From contig NZ_CCYM01000003.1 of NCBI RefSeq assembly GCF_000826085.1, positions 1,201,741 to 1,265,740 on the forward strand: 64,000 bases of DNA, given 5' to 3'. The first letter of the stretch is position 1, and every line of letters starts with the position of its first letter. Below the pieces are notes generated by a model, which ran no database searches, had not been told where the DNA came from, and saw only the letters and a list, made by a program, of their open reading frames with translations. The position numbers were made by a program, and so were the translations under genes. Of the stretch, positions 55,958 through 64,000 are shown in pieces. Source of the DNA: Nigerium massiliense. Lineage in GTDB: Bacteria; Actinomycetota; Actinomycetes; Propionibacteriales; Propionibacteriaceae.

Positions 55958-56928
55958 GACCCCTCCTTCACGGTGACGATGCCCATCACGACGTCGAGGT
56001 CGAGGCGTCCGGCGCCGTCGCCGACGACGTACTCGGTGAGGTTCGCCGTGGCGTCGCCGGGCCAGACGATGCGGCCCACCTGGCTGGCCGCGCGGACCGT
56101 GACGTCGGCGCCCTGGACCAGCTCGAGCGTCAGCGCCCCGGACTCGCAGCGCAGCCGCGAGCGTCCGGACGAGAAGGTTCCCGAGACCGCGTACGTCCCC
56201 GCCTGCAGCAAGGCGTCGGCGATGCGCCGGACGTCCGCCAGGGTCGCGTTGCCGGCGGTCACCCGCACGCGACCGAGCCGCGCCACCCCCTCGGTACGGA
56301 CCGATCCGGCCGTCGCCTCGAGGTCGACCTCGGCGGCGGGGTTCACCCGCACGACGACCTCCCGGCCCAGCCCGAGCTGCAGCGCGTCGTCGAGGGAGCG
56401 CGGCATCTTGAGCCCCGCCAGGTCGCGCAGGTCGCGCAGACCGGCCCCGAGCTCGCCCTCGCTCTCGACCTGCCAGACCCCGGAGGCGCGGCGCATGGTG
56501 TGCGGCCCCTCGACCGCGACGGTGGCGACGCCGGCGTCCGCGACGACGCGGACCCGGCGACCGACCGTCCGCACGCTGACCCGCACGTCGGGCTGCTCGG
56601 CGTCGTCGCCGACGATCTCGCCGTCCACGACCTCCCCGTCGCCGGACGCCTCTGCCTCCGCTTTCGGCACGTCGGACCCGGGCGAGGCGCCCGGCGCCGA
56701 ACCGTCGCCGGACGGCTGGGACACAGGCTCCGCCGACTCGGGTGCGGGCGAGGCGTCCGGTTCGGGCGACGACGGGGTGTCGGTGCCATCGATGTGAACG
56801 GTGCTCTCGGTGCGGTCCGCGCCGGTCGCGGCGGTGACCGCGTCGATGCGGCGGGACGCCTCCGCCGCATCGATCCTGCCCGCGGCCAGGTCGTTGAGGA
56901 TGGGGGTCAGGTCGGGCCCGTTGCTCAT
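55954..56928 (-). CDS. SHOCT-like N-terminus plus beta-helix (DUF4097-like) protein
   Basis: 324 residues. The N-terminal helix ILNDLAAGRIDAAEASRRID resembles the short regulatory helices of SHOCT and related domains. A long acidic, Pro/Ser/Glu-rich linker (about residues 45-105) follows. The C-terminal 200 residues are repetitive beta strands (VRVSVRTVGRRVRVVADAGV, GNATLADVRRIADALLQAGT, GALTLELVQGADVTVRAA) like the DUF4097 class of putative adhesin or sensing proteins. No signal peptide or membrane helix is seen. It is coupled to the zinc-ribbon gene. Function unknown. Confidence 0.72.
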   Translation of the reverse strand: MSNGPDLTPILNDLAAGRIDAAEASRRIDAVTAATGADRTESTVHIDGTDTPSSPEPDASPAPESAEPVSQPSGDGSAPGASPGSDVPKAEAEASGDGEVVDGEIVGDDAEQPDVRVSVRTVGRRVRVVADAGVATVAVEGPHTMRRASGVWQVESEGELGAGLRDLRDLAGLKMPRSLDDALQLGLGREVVVRVNPAAEVDLEATAGSVRTEGVARLGRVRVTAGNATLADVRRIADALLQAGTYAVSGTFSSGRSRLRCESGALTLELVQGADVTVRAASQVGRIVWPGDATANLTEYVVGDGAGRLDLDVVMGIVTVKEGS

Positions 56929-57062
56929 GGCCCAACCCTACGTGGACGCCCCAGCGCCCGATCGTCCGCCGGCCGCCGCGGGAGGCGGGAGGCAGTCCCC
57001 GAGGGAACCGGGGACGTCCGGCCGGGCGCCCCGACGGGTCCTGCATGGGCTAGCGTGAGCCG

Positions 57063-57746
57063 GTGACCCGCACCCCGCTTCGTGACCTCGTCGCCGACGA
57101 CTGGGCCGACGCCCTCGCGGCGGTCGAACCCGCCATCACCGCCATGGGCGACTTCCTGCGCGCCGAATTGGCGGCCGGCCGCGGCTACCTGCCGGCCGGA
57201 CCCAACGTGCTGCGCGCGTTCACCCGGCCGCTCGCGGACGTCCGCGTCCTGATCGTCGGCCAAGACCCCTACCCGACCCCCGGCCAAGCCGTCGGCCTGT
57301 CGTTCTCCGTCGGCCCGGCCGTGCGACCCCTCCCCCGCTCGTTGCAGAACATCTTCCGCGAGCTGTCGGACGACCTCGGCATCGCGCCCAGCCCCCACGG
57401 CGACCTGTCGGCGTGGTTCGAGCAGGGCGTCCTGCTGCTCAACAGGTGCCTCACCGTGCGGCCGGGCGCCGCGGCGTCCCACCGCGGCAAGGGCTGGGAG
57501 CAGGTGACCGCGCGGGCGATCGACGCGCTGGCCGAGCGCGGCGGCCCGCTGGTCGCCATCCTGTGGGGACGCGACGCCCAGAACCTGTCCGGCGCGCTGG
57601 GCGACATCCCGATCATCGCGTCGCCGCACCCCTCGCCGCTGTCGGCGAGCGGGGGCTTCTTCGGCTCCCGCCCGTTCAGCCGCGCCAACGGAGCCCTGGT
57701 CGCCCAGGGCGCCCAGCCGATCAATTGGCAGCTTCCGCCGGCCTGA
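57063..57746 (+). CDS. ung: Uracil-DNA glycosylase
   Basis: 227 residues. The catalytic water-activating Asp is in [20 protein letters not shown], and the DNA-intercalation loop is [15 protein letters not shown]. It removes uracil from DNA after cytosine deamination or misincorporation, a particular need in a GC-rich genome. TAGCGT lies 6 bases before the GTG start, suggesting a leaderless transcript. Confidence 0.96.
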   Translation: MTRTPLRDLVADDWADALAAVEPAITAMGDFLRAELAAGRGYLPAGPNVLRAFTRPLADVRVLIVGQDPYPTPGQAVGLSFSVGPAVRPLPRSLQNIFRELSDDLGIAPSPHGDLSAWFEQGVLLLNRCLTVRPGAAASHRGKGWEQVTARAIDALAERGGPLVAILWGRDAQNLSGALGDIPIIASPHPSPLSASGGFFGSRPFSRANGALVAQGAQPINWQLPPA

Positions 57747-58224
57747 TCAGCACGCTCGGGCGCCCGCCACGGCCTCGACCTCGGACACCGCCGCCCCGAA
57801 CGGGCCCTCAAGCGGCGGTTCAGGTCTTCCCCCCGGGGTCTGGTGCTGCACCCCGGCCCTCATTACTATGTGACACCTGTCGCTATGTGGCGCGGCTTTC
57901 GCGTCTCGCGCGATGACCCGGCGCTCCCCCGCGCCCCGGACGAAAGATTGGCCATGCACCGCACCACCAGCTCCATCGCCGCGATCCCGGCCCCCGCCCT
58001 GATGAACGGCAACCTCGAGGTCGCCTTTCCCGGGACCCCGTCCCAACCCGCCCAGGCCGGCCGCCCCGCGTCCATCCTGCGTCGACGCCGGGTGCGCCGC
58101 GCCCGCAGCGCTGCCTGACGCTTCCCCGGCGAGCGCCGCGCCAGGGGGTCACCCCGCGGCCGTGACCGCGCCGCGGCCCCGCGTGTTCGGCCGCGCCCTT
58201 GGCTCGCCTTGTTGAATAGGACCC
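57747..58224. other. Intergenic region, 478 bases, one possible small gene
   Basis: After ung the sequence has no conserved gene. A/T-rich attactatgtgacacc (about 57862-57877) could hold a promoter for the 54-residue open frame listed separately. A second promoter just before 58225 serves the HAD gene. Confidence 0.5.
57954..58118 (+). CDS. Possible 54-residue basic small protein
   Basis: The frame begins MHRTTSSIAAIPAPALMNG and ends [12 protein letters not shown]. Nearly all third codon positions are G or C, as in true genes here, and a gaaag site lies about 8 bases before the ATG. The strongly basic tail would suit RNA or DNA binding. No family is recognised and the evidence is codon bias only. 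Confidence 0.35.
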   Translation: MHRTTSSIAAIPAPALMNGNLEVAFPGTPSQPAQAGRPASILRRRRVRRARSAA

Positions 58225-58893
58225 ATGACGACATTCCCTGCCGCCGTCGTGTTCGATCTCGACGGCACCCTCATCGACTCCGAACAGACCTGGGACGAGG
58301 TCCGCCGCGGCCTGGCCGCCGAGGACGGCGTTCCGTGGCCCGACGAGGCCACCACCGCGATGATGGGCATGAGCACGCAGGAGTGGAGCACCTACCTGTC
58401 CGAGACCGTCGGGCTGACCAGCGATCCCGACCAGAGTGCCCGCCGCGTCATCGACGCCTTGCTCGACCGCTACCGGCACGGCCGCATCGAGGTGCTCCCC
58501 GGCGCCGCCGACGCAGTCCGGCGCCTGGCCGCGGAGTTCCCCCTCGGCGTCGCGTCGTCGTCGGCGCGCGTCCTCATCGAGGCCGGGCTGGACGCCATCG
58601 GCGTCCGCGACGCGGTCAGCGTCGTCGTCTCGACGGAAGAGGTCGCCAACGGCAAGCCGGAGCCGGACGGCTACCTGGAGGCCTGCCGGCAACTCGGCGT
58701 CGATCCCGCGGCGAGCGTCGCGGTCGAGGATTCCGGCAACGGAGCGAAGTCCGCGCTGGCCGCGGGCATGAAGACCGTGGTGATCCCGCCGGCCTTCCAC
58801 CCGCCGTCGGACGACATCCTCCAGCGCTGCGACGCGGTTCTCGACGGCCTGGCCGATCTGACCCCCGACCTGGTGCGCTCCCTGTTCGACTAG
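58225..58893 (+). CDS. HAD-superfamily phosphatase (beta-phosphoglucomutase-like)
   Basis: 222 residues. Motif I is VVFDLDGTLIDSE, motif II is LGVASSSARV, motif III is the Lys in NGKPEPDGYLEA and motif IV is VAVEDSGNGAKSALAAGM. The cap is the helical type 1 found in phosphoglucomutases and sugar-phosphate phosphatases. The substrate is not known. TTGAAT lies 7 bases before the ATG. Confidence 0.92.
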   Translation: MTTFPAAVVFDLDGTLIDSEQTWDEVRRGLAAEDGVPWPDEATTAMMGMSTQEWSTYLSETVGLTSDPDQSARRVIDALLDRYRHGRIEVLPGAADAVRRLAAEFPLGVASSSARVLIEAGLDAIGVRDAVSVVVSTEEVANGKPEPDGYLEACRQLGVDPAASVAVEDSGNGAKSALAAGMKTVVIPPAFHPPSDDILQRCDAVLDGLADLTPDLVRSLFD

Positions 58894-59009
58894 CCCCCGA
58901 CAACACGTCGGCAACCCCCGTCACCCCGCGTGCACGCCGTGAAAAAGTGAAACGAACGCAGCGGTGCGCAGGGGTGCGCGCCGTAGTTCCCGACGCGAAG
59001 GAGTTCACC

Positions 59010-59948
59010 GTGAGCAACATTCCGGAAGCCGCGCAGGTCTTGGTCGACTTCAAGCCCACGAAGGACTTCTTCGTCGGCATCGATTCCGATGGCTGCGCCA
59101 TGGACGCCATGGACATCAAGCACCTCGAGTGCTTCACCCCCAACACCATCAAGCACTGGGGCCTGCAGCCCGTCTCGACGCTCGCCCGGGAGACGGCGCT
59201 GTTCGTGAACCTGTACTCCATCACCCGCGGACTGAACCGCTGGGTGGCGCTGAAGCAGGTGCTGGACCTCCTGCGCGAACGCTCCGAAGTCGCCGAGCGC
59301 GGCTTCGAGGTGCCCGCCGGCACCGAGCTCCAGGCCTTCCTGGACGCCCCCGGCTACCCCCTGTCCGACAAGGGCGTCGCCGCCTACGCGGCCGACCACC
59401 CGTCCGACGAGATCCAGATGGCGATCAACTGGGGCAACGGCGTGAACCAGACCATCGCGTGGATGGTGCATAACTGCGGCCCGTTCCCCGGCGTCAAGGG
59501 GGCCTTCCAGGCCATGCAGGAAAGCGTCGACTGCATGACGGTGTCCGCCACCCCGCTCGAAGCCCTCAACCGGGAGTGGAGCGAGCACGGCCTGGCCCAG
59601 TACATGAAGGTCATCGCCGGTCAGGAGATGGGCGGCAAGGCGCAGCACGTCGAGTACGCCGCGAAGGGCAAGTACCCCGACAACCACATCATGCTGATCG
59701 GCGACGCCCCCGGCGACCGGGATGCGGCAGCGAAGGAAGGCGTCCTGTACTACCCGATCATCCCGGGCGAGGAGAAGCAGTCCTGGAAGCGCTTCACCGA
59801 CGAGGCCCTGCCGAAGTTCCTCAACGAGGAGTTCGAGGGCGAGTACCAAAAGTCACTCATCGACGAGTTCAACAGCCATCTCCCGGCGCACGTGCCGTGG
59901 GACACCCTCTCGGGCGACAAGGCCGTCAAGATGCCGCACGTGAAGTGA
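59010..59948 (+). CDS. HAD-like protein paired with a GH3 glycosidase
   Basis: 312 residues. The N-terminal TKDFFVGIDSDGCAMDAMDI is a HAD motif I variant (DSDG, with the first Asp as nucleophile). C-terminal IMLIGDAPGDRDAAAKEGVL is motif IV. Between them is a helical cap (TALFVNLYSITRGLNRWVAL). It is preceded by gaaggag and followed 27 bases later by the GH3 gene, whose start also has a ribosome binding site, so the two form an operon. Together they may release and dephosphorylate a sugar phosphate (inference). The substrate is unknown. Confidence 0.8.
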   Translation: MSNIPEAAQVLVDFKPTKDFFVGIDSDGCAMDAMDIKHLECFTPNTIKHWGLQPVSTLARETALFVNLYSITRGLNRWVALKQVLDLLRERSEVAERGFEVPAGTELQAFLDAPGYPLSDKGVAAYAADHPSDEIQMAINWGNGVNQTIAWMVHNCGPFPGVKGAFQAMQESVDCMTVSATPLEALNREWSEHGLAQYMKVIAGQEMGGKAQHVEYAAKGKYPDNHIMLIGDAPGDRDAAAKEGVLYYPIIPGEEKQSWKRFTDEALPKFLNEEFEGEYQKSLIDEFNSHLPAHVPWDTLSGDKAVKMPHVK

Positions 59949-59975
59949 CTACCCCTCAGCTGACAGGGAGAAACG

Positions 59976-61699
59976 ATGCCTGAACTCGTGGATCTCAAGG
60001 CCGCGCCCTACAACCTCGACGACGAGCAGATCACGTGGGTCGAGGACACGCTGGCGGCGATGACCCTCGACGAACAGGTCGGCCAGACGTTCACGAACCT
60101 GTTCCACTTCGGCCCCGACACCTTCTCGGGCAACCCGTACACGGCCGAGGAGATCATCGAGAAGTTCCACATCGGCGTCGCCCGCTACAACGGCGGCACG
60201 TCCGACAAGGTGCAGGACCTCATCAACCGCCTGCAGAAGGCGTCGAGGATCCCGCTGCTGATCGCCGCGAACTGCGACTCCGGCGGCAACGGCGCGATGA
60301 GCGACGGCACCTACGTCGCATCCGGCGCGCAGACCGAGGCGTCCGGCTCGACCGAGGTGGCGCACAACGCCGGCTACGTCTCCGGACGCGAGATGCGCGC
60401 GATCGGCGCCAACCTGAACTTCGACCCGTGCGTCGACATCCTGTTCAACTGGCGCAACACGATCGTCAACACCCGCGCCTACGGCACCACCGCCGACGAC
60501 GTGATCAAGTACACGATCCCGTTCGTCGAGGGCCAGCGCGAGTCCGGCATCCTCACGGCGGTCAAGCACTGGCCGGGCGACGGCACCGAGGAGCGCGACC
60601 AGCACCTCGTCCTCGGCGTGAACGAGCTGCAGCCCGACGAATGGGAGGCCAGCTTCGGCAAGGTCTACCGCGCCCACATCGAGAACGGCGTGGAGATGAT
60701 CATGGCCGGGCACATCGCCCTGCCGTACTACCAGCAGAAGCTCAACCCCGCGCTGTCGGACGCCGACATCCTGCCGGCGACGCTGGCCCCCGAGCTGATC
60801 AACGGGCTGCTCAAGACCGAGCTGGGCTTCAACGGCGCGGTCATCACGGACGCCTCGCACATGCTCGGCATGACGTCGGCGATGCGCCGGGAGGACTACG
60901 TCCCCGCCGCGATCGCGGCCGGCTGCGACGCCTCCTGTTCTTCAACAACCTGGAGGAGGACTTCGGGTTCATGAAGGCCGGCGTCGAGTCCGGCGTCATC
61001 TCCAAAGAGCGCCTCGACGACGCGAACCGCCGCATCCTGGGCCTCAAGGCCAAGCTGCGGCTGCACGAGAAGCAGGCCGACGGCACGCTGCTCACCAAGC
61101 CCGAGGACCTCGAGGTCGTCGGCTGCGAGGAGCACCTCGCGATGCGCGCGGACGCCGCGGACAAGGGCATCACGCTGGTCAAGAACACCCTCGACCAGCT
61201 GCCGCTCAACCCGACCGACCACAAGCGCATCCGTATCTACCACCTCACCGGTGAGAAGGGCGGCATCGCGGGCGGTGGGGAGTCGGCGATGCTCGATTTC
61301 TACCTCGAGGAGCTGAAGCGGCGCGGCTACGAGCCGGAGGTCAACGACGGCACGACGCGTGTGAAGGGGCCGACGCTGAAGTACCGCGAGGACGTGGACG
61401 CCGCCCTCGTGCTCGCCGAGGTCATCGGGTACGGCGCGCAGAACAACTACCGCATCCAGTGGAAGACGGCCATGAGCAACGAGGTGCCCTGGTACGTGTG
61501 GGAGGTGCCGACCTTCATGGTCAGCCACAACTTCACCACGCACCTGCACGACGCGACGATGGTCAAGTGCTACGTGAACGCCTACCACCCGAACGAGGCC
61601 AACGTCCTGGCGACGCTGGACAAGCTCGAGGGCAAGTCGGAGTTCCAGGGCACGCCGAACGACCTGGTGTGGGCCGGCAAGTGGCAGGCCAAGCTCTGA
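59976..61699 (+). pseudogene. Glycoside hydrolase family 3 enzyme, one frameshift
   Basis: About 574 residues if one base is restored near 60930. The first frame covers the barrel: MTLDEQVGQTFTNLFHFG, ANCDSGGNGAMSDGTYVASG, GANLNFDPCVDI, the catalytic-loop block TAVKHWPGDGTEERDQHLVL and the nucleophile Asp in AVITDASHMLGMTSAM. The second frame continues LLFFNNLEEDFGFMKAGVES, the small linker domain and an alpha/beta C-terminal part. Overall it is closest to beta-N-acetylhexosaminidase-like GH3 proteins. The rest is perfectly open, so an error in the sequence is a strong alternative to a true mutation. Confidence 0.75.
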
Positions 61700-61792
61700 T
61701 CGGCTCCGGCCGGTGAGCTGAGGCTCCAACACGAACCGCGGCGGGGAGATTCGTCCGGCGCCGGGCGTGCGTGGCGGCCGCGGGTGTCCCGG

Positions 61793-62299
61793 TCAGCCCT
61801 CCAGCAGCCCGCGCACGTAGGCGGCCTGGCCGGCGTGCTGCGCGGCGTCGTCCACGACGCTGATCAGCCGGACGCCCCGGGTGACGGGCGGATCCCAGTT
61901 CGTGTCGATGATGTCGTCGAGCGCCCCCTCGTCGAGGGTGGCGACGTAGGCCAGCGTGGCCTCGACGGTGGCGTCCAGGTAGCCGAGCAGCGCGGCGGTG
62001 TCGGTGATGCGCACGCGGGCGACCTCGTTCGGCTTCATGCCGTAGCCCATCGCGTCGTCGGGCAGGTCGAGGGCGAGCTTGGCGGCCCAACCCTGGGACG
62101 TCCACACCGGCTCGGTGCCGGCCAGGTCGGCGATCTGGAGGTCCTCCTGGCGGGCGAGATGCCACACCAGCCAGCCGATCGGGTTGGCGCCGGGACGCGG
62201 CGCTTCGTTGACGAGATCGGCGGACAGCCCGTCCAGCACGTGGTGGGAGACTTCGCGGCTGCGCTCGACGGCGTCGCTCAACAGTTCAGCAGTGTTCAT
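61793..62299 (-). CDS. DinB/DUF664-type thiol transferase-like protein
   Basis: 168 residues. The four-helix bundle landmarks are LVNEAPRPGANPIGWLVWHL (with the first metal-binding His), WTSQGWAAKLALD and the last block SVVDDAAQHAGQAAYVRGL. Such proteins in mycothiol producers often act as mycothiol-dependent S-transferases. CACAGT lies 7 bases before the ATG. It is convergent with the GH3 gene and divergent from the TerC-type gene. Confidence 0.88.
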   Translation of the reverse strand: MNTAELLSDAVERSREVSHHVLDGLSADLVNEAPRPGANPIGWLVWHLARQEDLQIADLAGTEPVWTSQGWAAKLALDLPDDAMGYGMKPNEVARVRITDTAALLGYLDATVEATLAYVATLDEGALDDIIDTNWDPPVTRGVRLISVVDDAAQHAGQAAYVRGLLEG

Positions 62300-62403
62300 G
62301 TCTCCCACTGTGGCACGGCAGCCCGCCTCCTGGGCTCGGGGCTCGGTCGGTCGTCCTGGTGGCAACCGGCGGCGGGCATTCGCGACGGAGCGGGCGCTGC
62401 CGA

Positions 62404-62528
62404 TAGAATCGCGACGTTGCACAGCAGCGCGTGATGGCGGCGTGCGGGAATCTCAGCTATTGGGCCCCGCATTCACAGTCTTTGGCCTTGCCGGTCTCCG
62501 ACATCTCTAGAAAGGTCATCACCGCCAC
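62404..62528 (+). promoter_or_regulatory. Promoter and leader of the TerC-family gene
   Basis: TAGAAT (62404-62409) is a good -10 element; transcription from about 62416 would give a leader of about 110 bases before the ATG at 62529. TerC-family genes are often under a manganese riboswitch, but I could not fit the conserved yybP-ykoY core here. The ribosome binding site (gaaagg) is about 17 bases before the ATG, unusually distant. Confidence 0.45.
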
Positions 62529-63830
62529 ATGGTTTCCCCTTGGGTATGGCTGGTCACAGTCATCTTCATCATCGGTCTGTTGCTGTACGACTACTTCTTT
62601 CACGTCCGCGTTCCGCATACGCCCACGCTGAAGGAGGCGGCGATCTGGTCGGCCGTGTTCGTCGGCATCGCGCTGGTGTTCGGCGTCGTCGTGTGGGTCT
62701 TCGGCGGCAGCGACATGGGCATGGAGTACTTCGCCGGCTACATCACCGAGAAGGCGCTGAGCGTCGACAATCTCTTCGTCTTCCTGATCATCATCAACGG
62801 CTTCAGAGTGCCGCGTGCCGGCCAGCAGAAGGTGTTGCTGTTCGGCATCATCTTCTCGCTGATCACGCGCACCGCGTTCATCTTCGTGGGCGCCGCCTTG
62901 ATCAACAGCTTCGCGTGGATGTTCTACCTCTTCGGTGCGCTGCTCATCTTCATGGCCGGCAAACAGCTCCAGCCCGAGTCAGACGACGAGAGCCTCGACG
63001 ACAACGGCGCCGTGCGGCTGGCCCGCCGGTTCTTCCACACGTCCGACGATTACGACGGCGACAAGCTGTTCACCCAGGTGGACGGCAAGCGCGCCATGAC
63101 CCCGATGCTGCTGGTGATGATCGCGATCGGCGGAACCGACCTCCTGTTCGCGCTCGACTCCATCCCGGCCATCTTCGGGCTGACGCAGTCGACGTTCATC
63201 GTCTTCACCGCGACCGCGTTCTCGCTGCTGGGCCTGCGCCAGCTGTACTTCCTGATCGACGGCCTGCTCGACCGCCTCATCTACCTCAAGTACGGCCTGG
63301 CCGCCATCCTCGCCTTCATCGGCGCGAAGCTCATCCTGCACGCCCTGCACGAGAACAACGTCCCGTTCATCAACGACGGCGAGCCCGTTCCCGTGATCGA
63401 GATCAGCACGGGGTTCTCGCTCACCTTCATCCTCGGCGTCCTCATCGTCACGGTGCTGGCGTCGCTGCTGTCGAAGAAGGGCAAGGCCCTGACGACGATC
63501 AAGAACACCCGCCGGCACGCCGAGCAGTACCTCGACCTCGGCTACGAGGCCGATGCCCAGCTGCGCGAGGGCAACTACCGCCGCCTCCTGGAGGAGGAGA
63601 GGCAGCTGCGCGCGCTCGACGACCGGTGGGACTACCTGATCCGCGACGAGCAGAAGATGCTGGACCTGCTGGACGACGCGCACCGCGAGCACGACCGGTT
63701 CATTCAGGCGAACCCGCAGCACCACACCCCGGGCAAGCCGCTGCGCCCCGAGTTCGACACCGCCCCGTTCCGCGAGCCCGAGGCTGACCCCGATGCCGGC
63801 GCCGAAGCGCGCCCGTCGGGCTCGGACTGA
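62529..63830 (+). CDS. TerC/Alx-family integral membrane protein
   Basis: 433 residues with about nine membrane helices. The family motifs are AGYITEKALSVDNLFVFLII and IAIGGTDLLFALDSIPAIFG, each with an acidic residue inside the membrane that probably contacts a metal ion. The C-terminal 100 residues are a charged cytoplasmic tail (RRLLEEERQLRALDDRWDYL). TerC/Alx proteins are linked to manganese export and to metalation of secreted proteins; the tellurite phenotype is indirect. The tail is longer than in E. coli Alx. Confidence 0.92.
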   Translation: MVSPWVWLVTVIFIIGLLLYDYFFHVRVPHTPTLKEAAIWSAVFVGIALVFGVVVWVFGGSDMGMEYFAGYITEKALSVDNLFVFLIIINGFRVPRAGQQKVLLFGIIFSLITRTAFIFVGAALINSFAWMFYLFGALLIFMAGKQLQPESDDESLDDNGAVRLARRFFHTSDDYDGDKLFTQVDGKRAMTPMLLVMIAIGGTDLLFALDSIPAIFGLTQSTFIVFTATAFSLLGLRQLYFLIDGLLDRLIYLKYGLAAILAFIGAKLILHALHENNVPFINDGEPVPVIEISTGFSLTFILGVLIVTVLASLLSKKGKALTTIKNTRRHAEQYLDLGYEADAQLREGNYRRLLEEERQLRALDDRWDYLIRDEQKMLDLLDDAHREHDRFIQANPQHHTPGKPLRPEFDTAPFREPEADPDAGAEARPSGSD

Positions 63831-64000
63831 GCCGGCACACCCCCGTCCGCGCCCCGGGGCCAAACCCTGACCGGTTCTGGTCCCGGGGCGGGAACCCTGG
63901 CACAATCAATGAGTTATCGGGCGCCTCGGCGCCACCCTTTGTCTCCGCAGGCCAACCGGCCCGGACGACTCCCGGTGACGCCTCGTCTCCTGCCCCCCTC
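63831..64000. other. Downstream intergenic end of the window
   Basis: No coding sequence is recognised in the last 170 bases. An A/T-rich cacaatcaatgagttatcg (63901-63919) may be a promoter for a gene beyond the window. Confidence 0.35.

Noticed and set aside
62404..62528. A manganese (yybP-ykoY) riboswitch before the TerC-family gene
   Set aside because: The leader is long enough, but the conserved core sequences and paired loops could not be found by eye.

Overview
The window looks like chromosome from a high-GC actinobacterium. Codon third positions are strongly G/C, GTG starts are frequent, and a mycothiol S-conjugate amidase (Mca) with its usual DUF4307 and greA neighbours is present. 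The heme genes follow the coproporphyrin-dependent route (HemQ/ChdC, CpfC, CgoX) typical of Gram-positives, and a DtxR/IdeR-type iron box is visible. The fused hemC-hemD gene and the cluster layout suggest Propionibacteriaceae or a relative; that placement is inference.

Two regions differ in character. Bases 1 to about 22.2 kb are accessory and full of broken genes. They hold the end of a LuxR-type response regulator, a TfoX-like protein, a twice-frameshifted aminotransferase, an ArdA-like anti-restriction remnant, a broken RloA/RloB-type defence pair and a truncated serine recombinase. Next come a TetR-oleate hydratase pair flanked by two truncated genes, a pentapeptide-DinB fusion, LtrA and an aldo/keto reductase. 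From 11.6 to 14.6 kb lie decayed genes (LuxR, two-part GNAT, DinB/DUF664, type III methyltransferase). A small replicon-like island follows (excisionase, D5-type helicase, 9-bp iterons at 16.67-16.76 kb). Then come an iron/heme-acquisition group (heme oxygenase, siderophore-interacting protein, MFS transporter, IdeR-type box), a deletion scar that fused the 3' halves of two divergent genes, and a VapBC-type pair whose toxin is frameshifted in a G7 run.

Bases 22.3 to 64 kb are ordinary, well-conserved chromosome. The genes in order are ychF, M18 aminopeptidase, rmuC and ilvA, then the heme cluster at 28.5-38.4 kb. In that cluster hemA-cpfC-hemQ run left and hemE-cgoX-hemCD-hemB-hemL run right, together encoding every step from glutamyl-tRNA to heme b. 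After it come ispH, xseAB, two microproteins behind a good promoter, a Tat-exported phosphoesterase (frameshifted), a PIN-PhoH protein, a GH31 glycosidase whose promoter and 5' end are tandemly duplicated, uppS, a DUF255 protein, mca, greA, ung, a HAD-GH3 pair (GH3 frameshifted) and a TerC-family protein.

Two window-wide patterns stand out. At least 17 start codons have a -10-like hexamer (NANNNT) only 6-8 bases upstream, the signature of leaderless mRNAs. Many broken genes differ from intact ones by a single missing base, so some pseudogene calls could be sequencing errors; those in the accessory half also carry stops and truncations and look truly decayed. No tRNA, rRNA or CRISPR array was found.
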